55,932 bases of DNA from positions 1 through 55,932 of the forward strand of contig NZ_MDEJ01000008.1 of assembly GCF_002940065.1 (NCBI RefSeq), in the 5' to 3' direction. The position numbers were made by a program, and so were the translations under genes. Origin of the DNA: Xanthomonas populi. Lineage in GTDB: Bacteria; Pseudomonadota; Gammaproteobacteria; Xanthomonadales; Xanthomonadaceae. Below, piece by piece: positions 1 to 8,256 of this stretch (positions within the stretch are counted from its first letter, which is position 1; the number at the start of each line of letters is the position of its first letter). The notes beneath the pieces were generated by a model, which saw nothing but the letters and a program-made list of their open reading frames with translations, was not told the DNA's origin and did no database searches.

Positions 1-1107
1 AGATCGCTGATTTTTTGAAGGTATGGTCATCATCCAGTGCGTGTCACCACGGCTACGACTTGGTTGTTCGAGGTGCCCCTCAACCTTCATCGACAAGCCA
101 ATGCGCAGCGGGTTACCCGCCAGTTGCTTGGCATCCACCGCGATGCGCACCGGCACGCGCTGCACGATCTTGATCCAGTTGCCGCTGGCGTTTTGCGCCG
201 GCAGCAGCGAGAACGCGCTGCCGGTGCCCAGGCCCAGGCTTTCGATGCGGCCGGTATAGTCAACGCCGCCGCCGTACAGATCCGAATGCAGCTCCACCGG
301 CTGACCCAGACGCATGTGCTTGAGCTGGGTTTCCTTGAAGTTGGCTTCCACCCACACCTGCTCCAGCGGCACCACCGCCATCAGCACGCTACCGGGCTGC
401 ACACGCTGGCCCAGCTGCGCCGAACGACGCGCCACGTAACCGGATACCGGCGCAATCACACCGGTGCGCGCATGGTTGAGATAGGCCTGACGCAGCTGCG
501 CGGCGGCGGTCTGCACGTCCGGCTGATTGGCCACCGTGTTGTCGTCTACCAATGCACGATTCCGCTCGAAGCTCTCGCGCGAACCGCTGACGGCGGCTTC
601 GGCAGCGGAGAGTTCGTCGCGGGCATGCGCCAGTTCTTCGTTGGAAATCGCGCCGCTGGCAGCCAAGTTCTTACGCCGTGCGACGTCGGCGCGTGCACTG
701 CGCAACGTGACCTCACGCGAAGACAATTCGGCTTGCGCACCTTCCACGCTGCGATACAGACCACGCACCTGACGCACGGTCTTGGCCAGGTTGGCTTCGG
801 CCTGCTGCAACGCGACCGCGGTGTCGGCCGGGTCCAGCTGCACCAGCAACTGGCCACGCTCCACGCGCATGCCGTCTTCGGCGCCGATGCTGACCACGGT
901 GCCACCCACCATCGGGGTAATCTGCACCTGGTTGCCCTGCACGTAGGCGTCGTCGGTGTCCTCGTGCCAGCGGCCGATCAGGAAGTACCACGCCACCACC
1001 GCGATGATCGCCAGGATCACCGCAATGGCCACGATGCGCAGCAGCATGCGGCGCCTGCTCGGCGCGGCCGGCGTGGGTGGGGGAGAAGTTGCAGTGGTCT
1101 GGCTCAT
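1..1107 (-). CDS. emrA: EmrA/HlyD-family membrane-fusion subunit of a multidrug efflux pump (partial, cut by window edge)
   Basis: The reading frame is open from the ATG at 1107 to base 1, giving 369 residues with no stop, so the C-terminus lies outside the window. The protein has a short cytoplasmic N-terminus (about 20 residues, Pro-rich), one membrane anchor (about 21-43), then the motif TDDAYVQGNQVQITPMVGG typical of EmrA biotin/lipoyl-like domains, a long Ala/Gln/Arg-rich alpha-helical hairpin (about 100-205), and a beta-barrel part with GQRVQPGSVLMAVVPL. Family role: periplasmic adaptor linking an EmrB-type MFS exporter to an outer-membrane channel. Its ATG overlaps the stop of the upstream channel gene (ATGA), showing operon organisation with the marR regulator upstream. 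emrB would be expected just left of the window. Unlike its upstream partner, this gene is intact as far as seen. Confidence 0.93.
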   Translation of the reverse strand, partial: MSQTTATSPPPTPAAPSRRRMLLRIVAIAVILAIIAVVAWYFLIGRWHEDTDDAYVQGNQVQITPMVGGTVVSIGAEDGMRVERGQLLVQLDPADTAVALQQAEANLAKTVRQVRGLYRSVEGAQAELSSREVTLRSARADVARRKNLAASGAISNEELAHARDELSAAEAAVSGSRESFERNRALVDDNTVANQPDVQTAAAQLRQAYLNHARTGVIAPVSGYVARRSAQLGQRVQPGSVLMAVVPLEQVWVEANFKETQLKHMRLGQPVELHSDLYGGGVDYTGRIESLGLGTGSAFSLLPAQNASGNWIKIVQRVPVRIAVDAKQLAGNPLRIGLSMKVEGHLEQPSRSRGDTHWMMTIPSKNQRS

Positions 1108-2498
1108 TGTCGCTGTCTCAGAAAATTCGGTTGTGCGGAAGTGGTCGCGGCGTGTGCGGTATCGCGCGCAAATTCCGGCGTGAATCCGCCGCCCAGGGCG
1201 CGCTGCAACCTCACCGAGGCCAACAGGTGTTGCGATTGCAGGCTGGCCATGCGCTGGCGTGCGGTGAGCAATTGCTCCTGCACGCTGAGCACTTCCAGCT
1301 AGCTGCCGATGCCGGCGCGGTAGCGCTGCTGTGCGAGATCGAAGGCGGCAGTGACGGTCTGCACGGCCTAGTCCTGCGCGCGTGCGCGCTGCCCCAGCGA
1401 ACGCACCGCGTTGACCTGGTCGGCCACCTCGCGCAGCGCATCGAGCACCTTCTGGTTGTAGTCGGTCACCGCCAGGTCGTACTGCGCATCGCTGCCGGCC
1501 AGATTGGCGCGCAGCTTGCCGCCGTCGAAGATCGGTAAACTCAATGCAGGAGCGACCACGCCGAACAGAGACGCGTTTTCCAGCAACTGGCCGACATCCC
1601 GGTTCACCAGCCCGCCCAGCGCGGTGATGTTGAAGCTGGGATAGAAGCGCGTCTTGGCGGCCGCAATGTTCTTGTCGGCAGCCTCCACGCGCCAGCGCGC
1701 GGCGACCACATCCGGGCGCCGCCCCAACAGTTCGGCCGGCAGCGCGCTTGGCAATTGCAGCGCGCCTGCGCTGCTCAAGGTGGGACGGGCAGGGCCCAGC
1801 CCGCGGTCCGGGCCCTGCCCGACCAACGCGGCCAGCGCCGTGCGCGCCTGGTCGATCTGCTGCTGCGCCGATTGCAGCTGCTGTTGCGCAGCCGGCACGC
1901 GCGCCTGCGACTGACGCACCTGCAGTTCGCTGTCGATGCCGGCGCCGCGACGTTGCCGGGTGAGGTCCAGTGTCTTCTGCGCGCGCGTCAACTCATCGTT
2001 GGCCACATCGTGCAGGCGCCACGCGTAGTCGAGCTGGGCATAGGCTTCGGCGATTGCCGCCGACAGGTTCAGGCGCGCCGCCTGCGCATCCACCTCGGAC
2101 GCATGCGCCTGGTCCACCGCCGCTTCCCAGGCGGCGCGCTTGCCGCCCCACAGGTCCACGCCGTAGCGGAAATCCAGCACCACCTGGCCATTGCCGCCGA
2201 ATTTGCCGCCGCGTTCGTCGCCCACCATCGATTCGGGCAACTGCACGCCGGCATAGCCGCCGGACACCGACAGGCTCGGGCCGCGATCGGCCTGCGCGGT
2301 GCCGATGCGTGCCTGCGCCTGGCGCAAGCGCGCATCGGCCGCGGCCAGGCTGGGGCTGTGTTGCAGGCCTTCGGCAATCAGCGCGTTCAATTGCGGATCG
2401 CCCAAGGCACGCCACCAATCGCTGGCCGGCCACGCTGCCGGGCTGAGAGGGGCCTGTGCCAAGGTGCGCTCGGCATACAGCACGCCCGGTTCCAGCAC
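1104..2498 (-). pseudogene. NodT/OprM-type outer-membrane efflux channel, degraded
   Basis: The translation matches an RND/EmrAB-associated outer-membrane factor: two Leu/Ala/Gln-rich OEP repeats with phrases such as ALGDPQLNALIAEGL, GRRPDVVAARWRVEAADKNI and SFNITALGGLVN. Three lesions are visible. Two in-frame TAG codons, at 1368-1370 and about 1301-1303, break it after 376 codons, yet the frame continues with family-like sequence (AVQTVTAAFDLAQQRYRAGI, then LEVLSVQEQLLTARQR) to a stop at 1104. The N-terminal lipoprotein signal peptide is also missing: the frame reaches a stop about 10 bases before the first GTG at 2498, only about 30 bases from the marR stop, which suggests a small deletion. 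The natural stop overlaps the emrA start. The 376-residue fragment could not be exported or form a trimeric channel, so I call it a pseudogene. Confidence 0.85.
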
Positions 2499-2531
2499 GG
2501 CGCCCTATCTGGATCGAAGAATTAGCAGCGT

Positions 2532-2972
2532 TCATGCGTTGAGTGCATCGCGGACACGGATGAGAAGAGAGGTAAGTTGCTCGCGCTCGGGCGCGGCCAG
2601 ATCGCGCAGGCCGTGCTCGATGGCGCGTTCGCCGCGCAGCTTCAGTCGCTCCCACAACGCCACGCCCTGTTCGGTCATGACGATCTGCAGCGCGCGCCGG
2701 TCCTGCGCATGCGGCTCGCGGCGCACCGCGCCGAGCGCTTCGAGCTTGTCGAGCAGGCGGGTGACCGCGCTCGGGGTCTGGTCCAGCGCCAGCGCCAGTG
2801 CGTTGGCCGTGCATGGCGAACGCACCGCCAGCATTTTTAGACCGACGTAGTGGCTGAAACCGAAGTCGGGCAGTTCGCCCTTGATCTCGGTATCGAGCTG
2901 CCGCATCAGCGCGTCGCGCACCTGGCGCAACAGCAGGCCGAACGATGGCCAGGAGGAAGAGAGGTCACTCAT
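2532..2972 (-). CDS. MarR-family transcriptional regulator of the efflux locus
   Basis: A 146-residue winged-helix protein of normal MarR length. The central segment CTANALALALDQTPSAVTRLLDKLEALGAVRREPHAQDRR contains the recognition helix (QTPSAVTRLLDKLE) and the wing with the family DRR signature, flanked by N- and C-terminal dimerisation helices. It heads the operon marR - outer-membrane channel - emrA, the usual arrangement for EmrR/MprA-like repressors that release DNA on binding phenolic or lipophilic drugs. The start at 2972 is the first in-frame ATG. An AT-rich palindrome immediately upstream is a likely autoregulatory operator. The gene is intact although the channel gene below it is broken. 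Confidence 0.9.
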   Translation of the reverse strand: MSDLSSSWPSFGLLLRQVRDALMRQLDTEIKGELPDFGFSHYVGLKMLAVRSPCTANALALALDQTPSAVTRLLDKLEALGAVRREPHAQDRRALQIVMTEQGVALWERLKLRGERAIEHGLRDLAAPEREQLTSLLIRVRDALNA

Positions 2973-2993
2973 GGCGGGTCATATTGTTCCGAA

Positions 2994-3022
2994 AAATATA
3001 TTTGTCAACGACAATATATTTA
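2994..3022. promoter_or_regulatory. Candidate MarR operator palindrome in the divergent marR/araC intergenic region
   Basis: A perfect inverted repeat TTGTC-AAC-GACAA (3002-3014) is extended on both sides by near-symmetrical AT-rich arms (AAATATAT on the left, ATATATTT on the right). It sits 22 bases upstream of the marR start in a short AT-rich island within GC-rich DNA. Two-fold symmetric AT-rich sites of this size are typical MarR operators, and the position suits autorepression. Assignment to this MarR protein is inference. Confidence 0.6.
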
Positions 3023-3095
3023 AAGGTATTAAAATGCCAACAAGGATCGGCACGATACGCGGAGGGTTGGCTGACCTTGTAATAAAATTTCGCCA

Positions 3096-3945
3096 ATGAA
3101 TATCGAAAACTCGCCAGCGACGGTCGATACCCTGCCGCCGGGCGTGCGCGCCAGCTTCGAGTGGGCAGATGGCCCGGAAGTGATCGCATTTCTGGCCGAT
3201 CTGCACGCAGTGTGGGCGCCGGAGACCGCCCAGCACGCGCATGTGCGCGGCCAGCTGATGTAGGTGGAGCACGGCATGCTGACCGTGCATACCGAGCAGG
3301 GCAACCTGTCGCTGCCACAGGGCTGCGCCGGCTGGATGCCGCCGGCCAGCAGCACACCGTGGAACTGGCAGGGCCGATGCGCGGCTGGGGTTTGGTGGTG
3401 CGGCCGGATGCCTGCGCCGCCCTGCCAGCACAAGGCAAGTTGATCCGACTGACCGGGCTTGCGCGCGAAGTCATCATGCGCGCATCCTGCTGGCCTCTGG
3501 ACCAGCCGCTGGATGCCGCCCGGCAACGACTGGCTGCGGTGTTGCTGGACGAACTATGCCATGCGCAGATCGACCACCTGCACCTGCCCATGCCGGCCGA
3601 CCGCCGGCTGCTGCGCATCGACCGCCAGCTGCTCGACAACCCCGCCGACCCGCGCCCACTCGACGCCTGGGCCGACTGGGGCGGGCTGTCGCCGCGCAGC
3701 CTGAGCCGGCATTTCCGCGACGAGACCGGGCTGAGTTTTGCGCAATGGCGTCAACAGGCGCGGCTGACCGAGGGCCTACGCCGGCTCAGCCAGGGCAGCG
3801 CAGTCGCACAGGCTGCCGACCAGCTCGGCTACAGCAGCCCAGTGCTTTCGTCAGCGTCTTCCACCGCCATTTCGGCGCCCCGCCCACGCGATATCTGGCC
3901 GGCACCCACGCGCGCGGCTTGGCATCCCCCGCCGCATCCGGATAA
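3096..3945 (+). pseudogene. AraC-family transcriptional regulator, multiply disrupted
   Basis: Starting at the ATG at 3096, the frame gives an AraC ligand-binding N-terminus (RASFEWADGPEVIAFLADLH...) until an in-frame TAG at 3261-3263. Homology-like sequence continues (VEHGMLTVHTEQGNLSLPQG) and then jumps to another frame around 3320-3345 (GQQHTVELAGPMRGWGLVV). That frame runs through the AraC helix-turn-helix region (GGLSPRSLSRHFRDETGLS, FAQWRQQARL). A second shift near 3838 moves the conserved C-terminal helix (SAFVSVFHRHFGAPPTRYL) into a third frame ending at 3945. One nonsense codon and two frameshifts make this a clear pseudogene. It lies divergent to marR and next to the damaged efflux channel gene, so the whole locus seems to be decaying. 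Confidence 0.85.
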
Positions 3946-4008
3946 TCGGCGCTCTTCGAGCTCGCGCCTGGCGCGCGGGTTTCTCTTTACGTAGGACCTG
4001 GCTTCGCA

Positions 4009-6252
4009 ATGACCGATCTGACCCGCCCCACCTTCCATGGCTTTGAGCAGTTGCCGCTGCGCGAATACGCCGAACGCGCCTATCTCGACTACTCCATGTA
4101 CGTGGTGCTCGACCGCGCCCTGCCGTTCCTGGGCGACGGCCTGAAGCCGGTGCAGCGGCGCATCATCTTCGCGATGAGCGAGCTGGGCCTGAACGCGGCC
4201 GCCAAGCCGAAGAAATCCGCGCGTACCGTGGGCGATGTGATCGGTAAGTACCATCCGCATGGTGACAGCGCCTGCTACGAGGCGCTGGTACTGATGGCGC
4301 AGCCGTTTTCGTACCGTTACCCGCTGATCGAAGGCCAGGGCAACTTCGGCTCAACCGACGACCCCAAGTCGTTCGCGGCGATGCGTTACACCGAATCCAA
4401 GCTGACCCCGATCGCTGAGGTACTGCTGGGCGAAATCAGCCAGGGCACCACCGATTGGGCGGCCAACTTCGATGGCACCCTGGAAGAGCCGACCTGGTTG
4501 CCGGCGCGCCTGCCGCACCTGCTGCTCAACGGCACCACCGGCATTGCGGTGGGCATGGCCACCGACGTGCCGCCGCATAACCTCAATGAGATTGTCAGCG
4601 CGCTGCTGCGCCTGCTCGACAACCCCGATGCCACGGTTGCCGAACTGTGCGAGCACGTGCTCGGCCCGGACTACCCCACCACTGCCGAAATCATCACCCC
4701 CATCGCCGACCTGCGCGCGATCTACGAGACCGGCCATGGCAGCGTGCGTGCACGCGCCACCTACAAGAAAGAACACGCCAACATCGTCATCGACGCGCTG
4801 CCGTATCAGGTATCGCCATCCAAGGTGATCGAACAGATCGCCCAGCAGATGCGCGCCAAGAAGCTGCCGTGGCTGGAAGACATCCGTGACGAATCCGACC
4901 ACACCAGCCCGGTGCGGGTGGTGATGGTGCCGCGTTCCAACCGCGTCGATGCCGAACAGCTGATGGGCCACCTGTTCGTCACCACCGATCTTGAGCGCAG
5001 CTACCGCGTCAACCTCAATGTGATCGGTCCGGATGGCCGCCCGCAGGTCAAGAATCTGCGCCAGTTACTGAGCGAGTGGCTGACCTTCCGCAGCGACACC
5101 GTCACCCGCCGCCTCAACCATCGCCTGCAGAAGGTCGAGCGTCGCCTGCACCTGTTGGAAGGCTTGTTGATCGCCTTCCTCAATCTGGACGAAGTGATCC
5201 GCATCGTCCGCAGCGAGGACGAACCCAAGCCGGTGCTGATGGCCAAGTTCGCACTCAGCGAGGAACAGGCCGAATACATTCTGGAAACCAAGCTGCGCCA
5301 GCTGGCGCGCCTGGAAGAAATAAAGATCCGCGGCGAGCAGGAAGCGCTCGCCAAGGAGCGCGCGCAACTCCTGGCCATTCTCGAAAGCAAGACCAAGTTG
5401 AAGAAGCTGATCAAGGACGAACTCACTGCCGACGCCAAGAAGTTCGGCGACGCGCGTCGCTCGCCACTGGTGCAGCGTGGCGCGGCGCAGGCGATCGACG
5501 AAACCGAGATGGTCGCCAGCGAACCGATGACCGTGGTGTTGTCGGAAAAGGGCTGGGTGCGCGCGGCCAAGGGCCATGAAGTGGATCCGGCCGGCATGTC
5601 CTACCGCGATGGCGACAGCTTGCTCACCGCAGTGCGCAGCCGCAGTACCCATCAAGTGGCGTTCCTGGATTCGGAAGGCCGCGCCTATTCGACTGCGGTG
5701 CATACCCTGCCCTCGGCGCGTGGCAATGGCGAACCGTTGACCGGACGTTTTTCGCCGGCCACCGGCGCTTCGTTCCAGGTCATGGCCAGCGCCGACAACA
5801 CCACCCGCTTCGTGCTCGCTTCATCGCACGGCTACGGCTTCGTCACCCGCTTCGAAAACCTCACCGGCCGCAACAAGGCCGGCAAGGCGATGCTCAACCT
5901 GACCACCGGCGCGCAGGTACTCACGCCGGCACAAGTCACCAACCCGCAGACCGACCGCATTGTCGCTGTCACCAGCGCCGGCAATCTACTGGCGGTGCCG
6001 GCCAGCGATGTGCCCGAGCTGGACAAGGGCAAAGGCAACAAGATCATCGAGATCCCCAAGGCCAAACTCGGCACCGAGCGCGTGGTCGCGGTGGTGGCGG
6101 TGGCACCGGGCAACACGCTGTTGGTGCGCAGCGGCGCACGCACCATGAGCCTGTCGTTCAAGGATCTGGAGACGTATGTGGGCACGCGTGCGAGTCGTGG
6201 GGCGTTGTTGCCGCGCGGGTGGCAGAAAGTAGATGGACTGGAAGTGCAGTAA
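4009..6252 (+). CDS. parC: DNA topoisomerase IV subunit A
   Basis: A 747-residue protein of the same length class as E. coli ParC (752). It cuts and rejoins DNA in the ParC2ParE2 enzyme that decatenates daughter chromosomes. The winged-helix breakage-reunion domain holds [24 protein letters not shown] and the active-site Tyr127 in [10 protein letters not shown]. Ser87 and Glu91, the positions equivalent to the quinolone-resistance hot spots Ser80/Glu84 in E. coli, carry the susceptible residues. A coiled-coil/tower region spans roughly 340-490. The C-terminal beta-pinwheel (about 500-740) is relatively short, with degenerate blade motifs such as [21 protein letters not shown] single transcription unit; the ATG is preceded by AGGAC at suitable spacing. 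Confidence 0.97.
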   Translation: MTDLTRPTFHGFEQLPLREYAERAYLDYSMYVVLDRALPFLGDGLKPVQRRIIFAMSELGLNAAAKPKKSARTVGDVIGKYHPHGDSACYEALVLMAQPFSYRYPLIEGQGNFGSTDDPKSFAAMRYTESKLTPIAEVLLGEISQGTTDWAANFDGTLEEPTWLPARLPHLLLNGTTGIAVGMATDVPPHNLNEIVSALLRLLDNPDATVAELCEHVLGPDYPTTAEIITPIADLRAIYETGHGSVRARATYKKEHANIVIDALPYQVSPSKVIEQIAQQMRAKKLPWLEDIRDESDHTSPVRVVMVPRSNRVDAEQLMGHLFVTTDLERSYRVNLNVIGPDGRPQVKNLRQLLSEWLTFRSDTVTRRLNHRLQKVERRLHLLEGLLIAFLNLDEVIRIVRSEDEPKPVLMAKFALSEEQAEYILETKLRQLARLEEIKIRGEQEALAKERAQLLAILESKTKLKKLIKDELTADAKKFGDARRSPLVQRGAAQAIDETEMVASEPMTVVLSEKGWVRAAKGHEVDPAGMSYRDGDSLLTAVRSRSTHQVAFLDSEGRAYSTAVHTLPSARGNGEPLTGRFSPATGASFQVMASADNTTRFVLASSHGYGFVTRFENLTGRNKAGKAMLNLTTGAQVLTPAQVTNPQTDRIVAVTSAGNLLAVPASDVPELDKGKGNKIIEIPKAKLGTERVVAVVAVAPGNTLLVRSGARTMSLSFKDLETYVGTRASRGALLPRGWQKVDGLEVQ

Positions 6253-6316
6253 CGCTTGTTCACCTAAGCGACGCGCGGCGGCGCGTTCGATGCTGTCGTC
6301 GCGCCCTCGATTAGTT

Positions 6317-6647
6317 CGGCTTGGAACATCAAAACGACGCTGAAGCTCAAGCTCTGCGTCGCCTTGAGAGGTCATCGAACGGTGCGGATGCGTCGGTTGT
6401 AGAGCGGATGATCTGCGGCTTGGCTGCAGGGCCCTTGCCCGCCCACCATCGCGGGACACGCCGCAAGTACATCCATGTAGGCTCTTACGCGGCATCCATG
6501 CCGCGTAAGGTCCCGCGACGGTGGGCGGGCAAGAACCAATCAAGATGGTCGGTGTGCGTGGTTGCGCGCGGTGTCTGCCAGGCAGCTGTGCGATGCGTTG
6601 CGGTCTGATCGGCTCCTTTCGAGCGGCAATATCACTCCTATTTTCGC
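6317..6647 (+). repeat. ~335-bp dispersed element with nested palindromes, copy 1 (parC-tpm intergenic)
   Basis: It fills most of the 435-bp gap between parC and tpm, with no credible gene inside. The outer arms CTTGCCCGCCCACC (6434 onward) and GGTGGGCGGGCAAG (ending 6533) are inverted repeats continued by ATCGCGGGAC/GTCCCGCGAC. Inside lies a perfect 12-bp stem CTTACGCGGCAT/ATGCCGCGTAAG with a 2-base centre (6484-6509), and a smaller TACAT/ATGTA hairpin (6468-6479). Flanking sequence to 6317 on the left and 6647 on the right also matches the inverted copy at 29199-29536, so the element is longer than its palindromic core. It could be a MITE, a REP-type element or a structured-RNA gene. Its boundaries are judged by eye from the two copies. 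Confidence 0.75.
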
Positions 6648-6687
6648 CATCACATCACTGGTCAACGCAAGACAACAAGACAACATC

Positions 6688-7344
6688 ATGGACACAGATT
6701 TCTGGCTGCAGCGGTGGCAGGACGGTCAGACCGGCTTCCATCAGGACGAGGTGATGCCGCTACTGCAAAAGCATTGGCCGGCGTTGCAGTTGCCGAAGGC
6801 TGCCCGCGTGCTGGTGCCGTTGTGCGGCAAGACACTGGATATGCATTGGTTGGCCGCGCAAGGCCATCGCGTGCTGGGTGTGGAAGTATCGCCGTTGGCC
6901 GTCACGCAGTTCTTCGATGACGCAGGCCTGCGACCGCAGCGACACACCAGCAGCGCCGGCGAGCACTTTATTGCCGGCCCGATCGAAATCATCTGCGGCG
7001 ATGCCTTTGCACTGGACGCAAGCGTGCTGGCCGATTGCAGCGCTGTCTATGACCGCGCTGCATTGATCGCCCTGCCTGCGGCGCTACGTCGGCGCTATCT
7101 GGAGACCGTCTATGCGCGCCTGCCCACCGGCTGCTGCGGTCTGCTGATCACGTTGGACTATCCGCAAGCCGAAAAAGCCGGCCCACCCTTCTCGGTGGAT
7201 GCCGCCGAGGTACACGCATTGTTCGACGCGCAGTGGCAGGTGCAGGCGTTGGAACACCGCGACATCCTGGATCAGGAGCCGCGCTTCCGTGCCGATGGCG
7301 TTACCGCACTGTCGACCGGGGTGTATCGCCTGCAACGTAACTGA
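6688..7344 (+). CDS. tpm: Thiopurine S-methyltransferase (TPMT family)
   Basis: 218 residues, the usual size for bacterial Tpm, an S-adenosylmethionine-dependent methyltransferase acting on thiopurines and on selenium or tellurium oxyanions. Family marks are the N-terminal FWLQRWQDGQTGFHQDEV, the SAM-binding VLVPLCGKTLDMHWLAAQGH, GVEVSPLAVTQFF, and YDRAALIALP. The ATG at 6688 is chosen because homology starts there; an upstream in-frame extension to 6562 would read through repeat DNA and has no family sequence. Monocistronic, separated from parC by a dispersed repeat and convergent with bfr. Confidence 0.93.
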   Translation: MDTDFWLQRWQDGQTGFHQDEVMPLLQKHWPALQLPKAARVLVPLCGKTLDMHWLAAQGHRVLGVEVSPLAVTQFFDDAGLRPQRHTSSAGEHFIAGPIEIICGDAFALDASVLADCSAVYDRAALIALPAALRRRYLETVYARLPTGCCGLLITLDYPQAEKAGPPFSVDAAEVHALFDAQWQVQALEHRDILDQEPRFRADGVTALSTGVYRLQRN

Positions 7345-7625
7345 CGATCGCGTTCGAACGCGCTGTCGCGCCCGAACGCTGCTGCCTTCGCATCAGTCGG
7401 CCGTTGCATGCGTCGCACAATGCGCAAGTCGCAAGCCGATCAAGACCGCGTGACCTTGCACCACGCGGTGGTTCCGCACACGCGCGTAATGCGCAAAGCA
7501 ACACCGCAGCAGACTGCCGGCAGATGACGCAGGCCGCGCAGCAATGCGATGCACAGCGAGGCACCTGCCGACTGCGAACCTGTGCTGCGCCAGCTCTTCG
7601 GCTGCGCAGCGCCCAGTCGCCCGAC

Positions 7626-8111
7626 TCAGCCGGCCACGTGGCCCTTGTCGATCTTCGAGGTCTGGTACAACTCCAGGCCAATGCGCTTGATCAGGCCTAG
7701 CTGCTGCTCCAGCCACCAGGCGTGATCTTCTTCGGTGTCCTGCAGCTGCTTGAGCAGCATGTCGCGGCTGACGTAATCGCCATGCTCTTCGCACAGCTTC
7801 ATGCCGGCGGCCAGATTGGCGCGCACTTCGTATTCCACCACCAGGTCGCGCTCAAGCATCTCCACCACGGTTTTGCCTGGCGCAAACTCCGACGGCCGCA
7901 TGTCCGGGTCGCCTTCCAGAAACAGGATGCGCCGCAGCAGCGCGTCGGCGTGCTCGGTTTCTTCCTGCATCTCGTGATTGATGCGCTCGTACAGCGCCAT
8001 CAGTCCCTGATCTTCGTAACGGCGCGAATGCAGGAAATACTGGTCGCGTGCCGCCAGCTCGCCGCGCAGCAGCTGCTTGAGGTAATCGACGACTTCGGGA
8101 TGGCCTTTCAT
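7626..8111 (-). CDS. bfr: Bacterioferritin / FtnA-like iron-storage protein
   Basis: 161 residues forming a ferritin-like four-helix bundle that assembles into a 24-mer iron store. It opens with [20 protein letters not shown]. Ferroxidase ligands are in place: Glu18, Glu51, His54, with further Glu and Glu/His ligands in the DLVVEYEV and [13 protein letters not shown] segments. The residue aligned with the haem ligand Met52 of E. coli Bfr is Thr52 (EETEHAD), so this subunit probably cannot ligate haem in the normal way; related Pseudomonas proteins with this motif are now called FtnA. The start at 8111 follows GGAG; a longer frame to 8315 overlaps the divergent neighbour. No bfd gene is adjacent in the window. 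Confidence 0.93.
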   Translation of the reverse strand: MKGHPEVVDYLKQLLRGELAARDQYFLHSRRYEDQGLMALYERINHEMQEETEHADALLRRILFLEGDPDMRPSEFAPGKTVVEMLERDLVVEYEVRANLAAGMKLCEEHGDYVSRDMLLKQLQDTEEDHAWWLEQQLGLIKRIGLELYQTSKIDKGHVAG

Positions 8112-8256
8112 GGTGTGCTCCAGCAACGCAATGCGCGCATGGTGCCCTAAGCCGCCGGACAATGATCTAATCGGAATCACTTTCAGTTGCGTTGCGACCA
8201 GACCCGCCACGGTCATGACGGCGCGCCACACTTCGACCGAGCTCAAGGAATCGACA

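Noticed and set aside
37-1302. 421-codon plus-strand ORF at the left edge
   Set aside because: It is the complement of emrA and the channel gene; His/Arg-rich shadow sequence.
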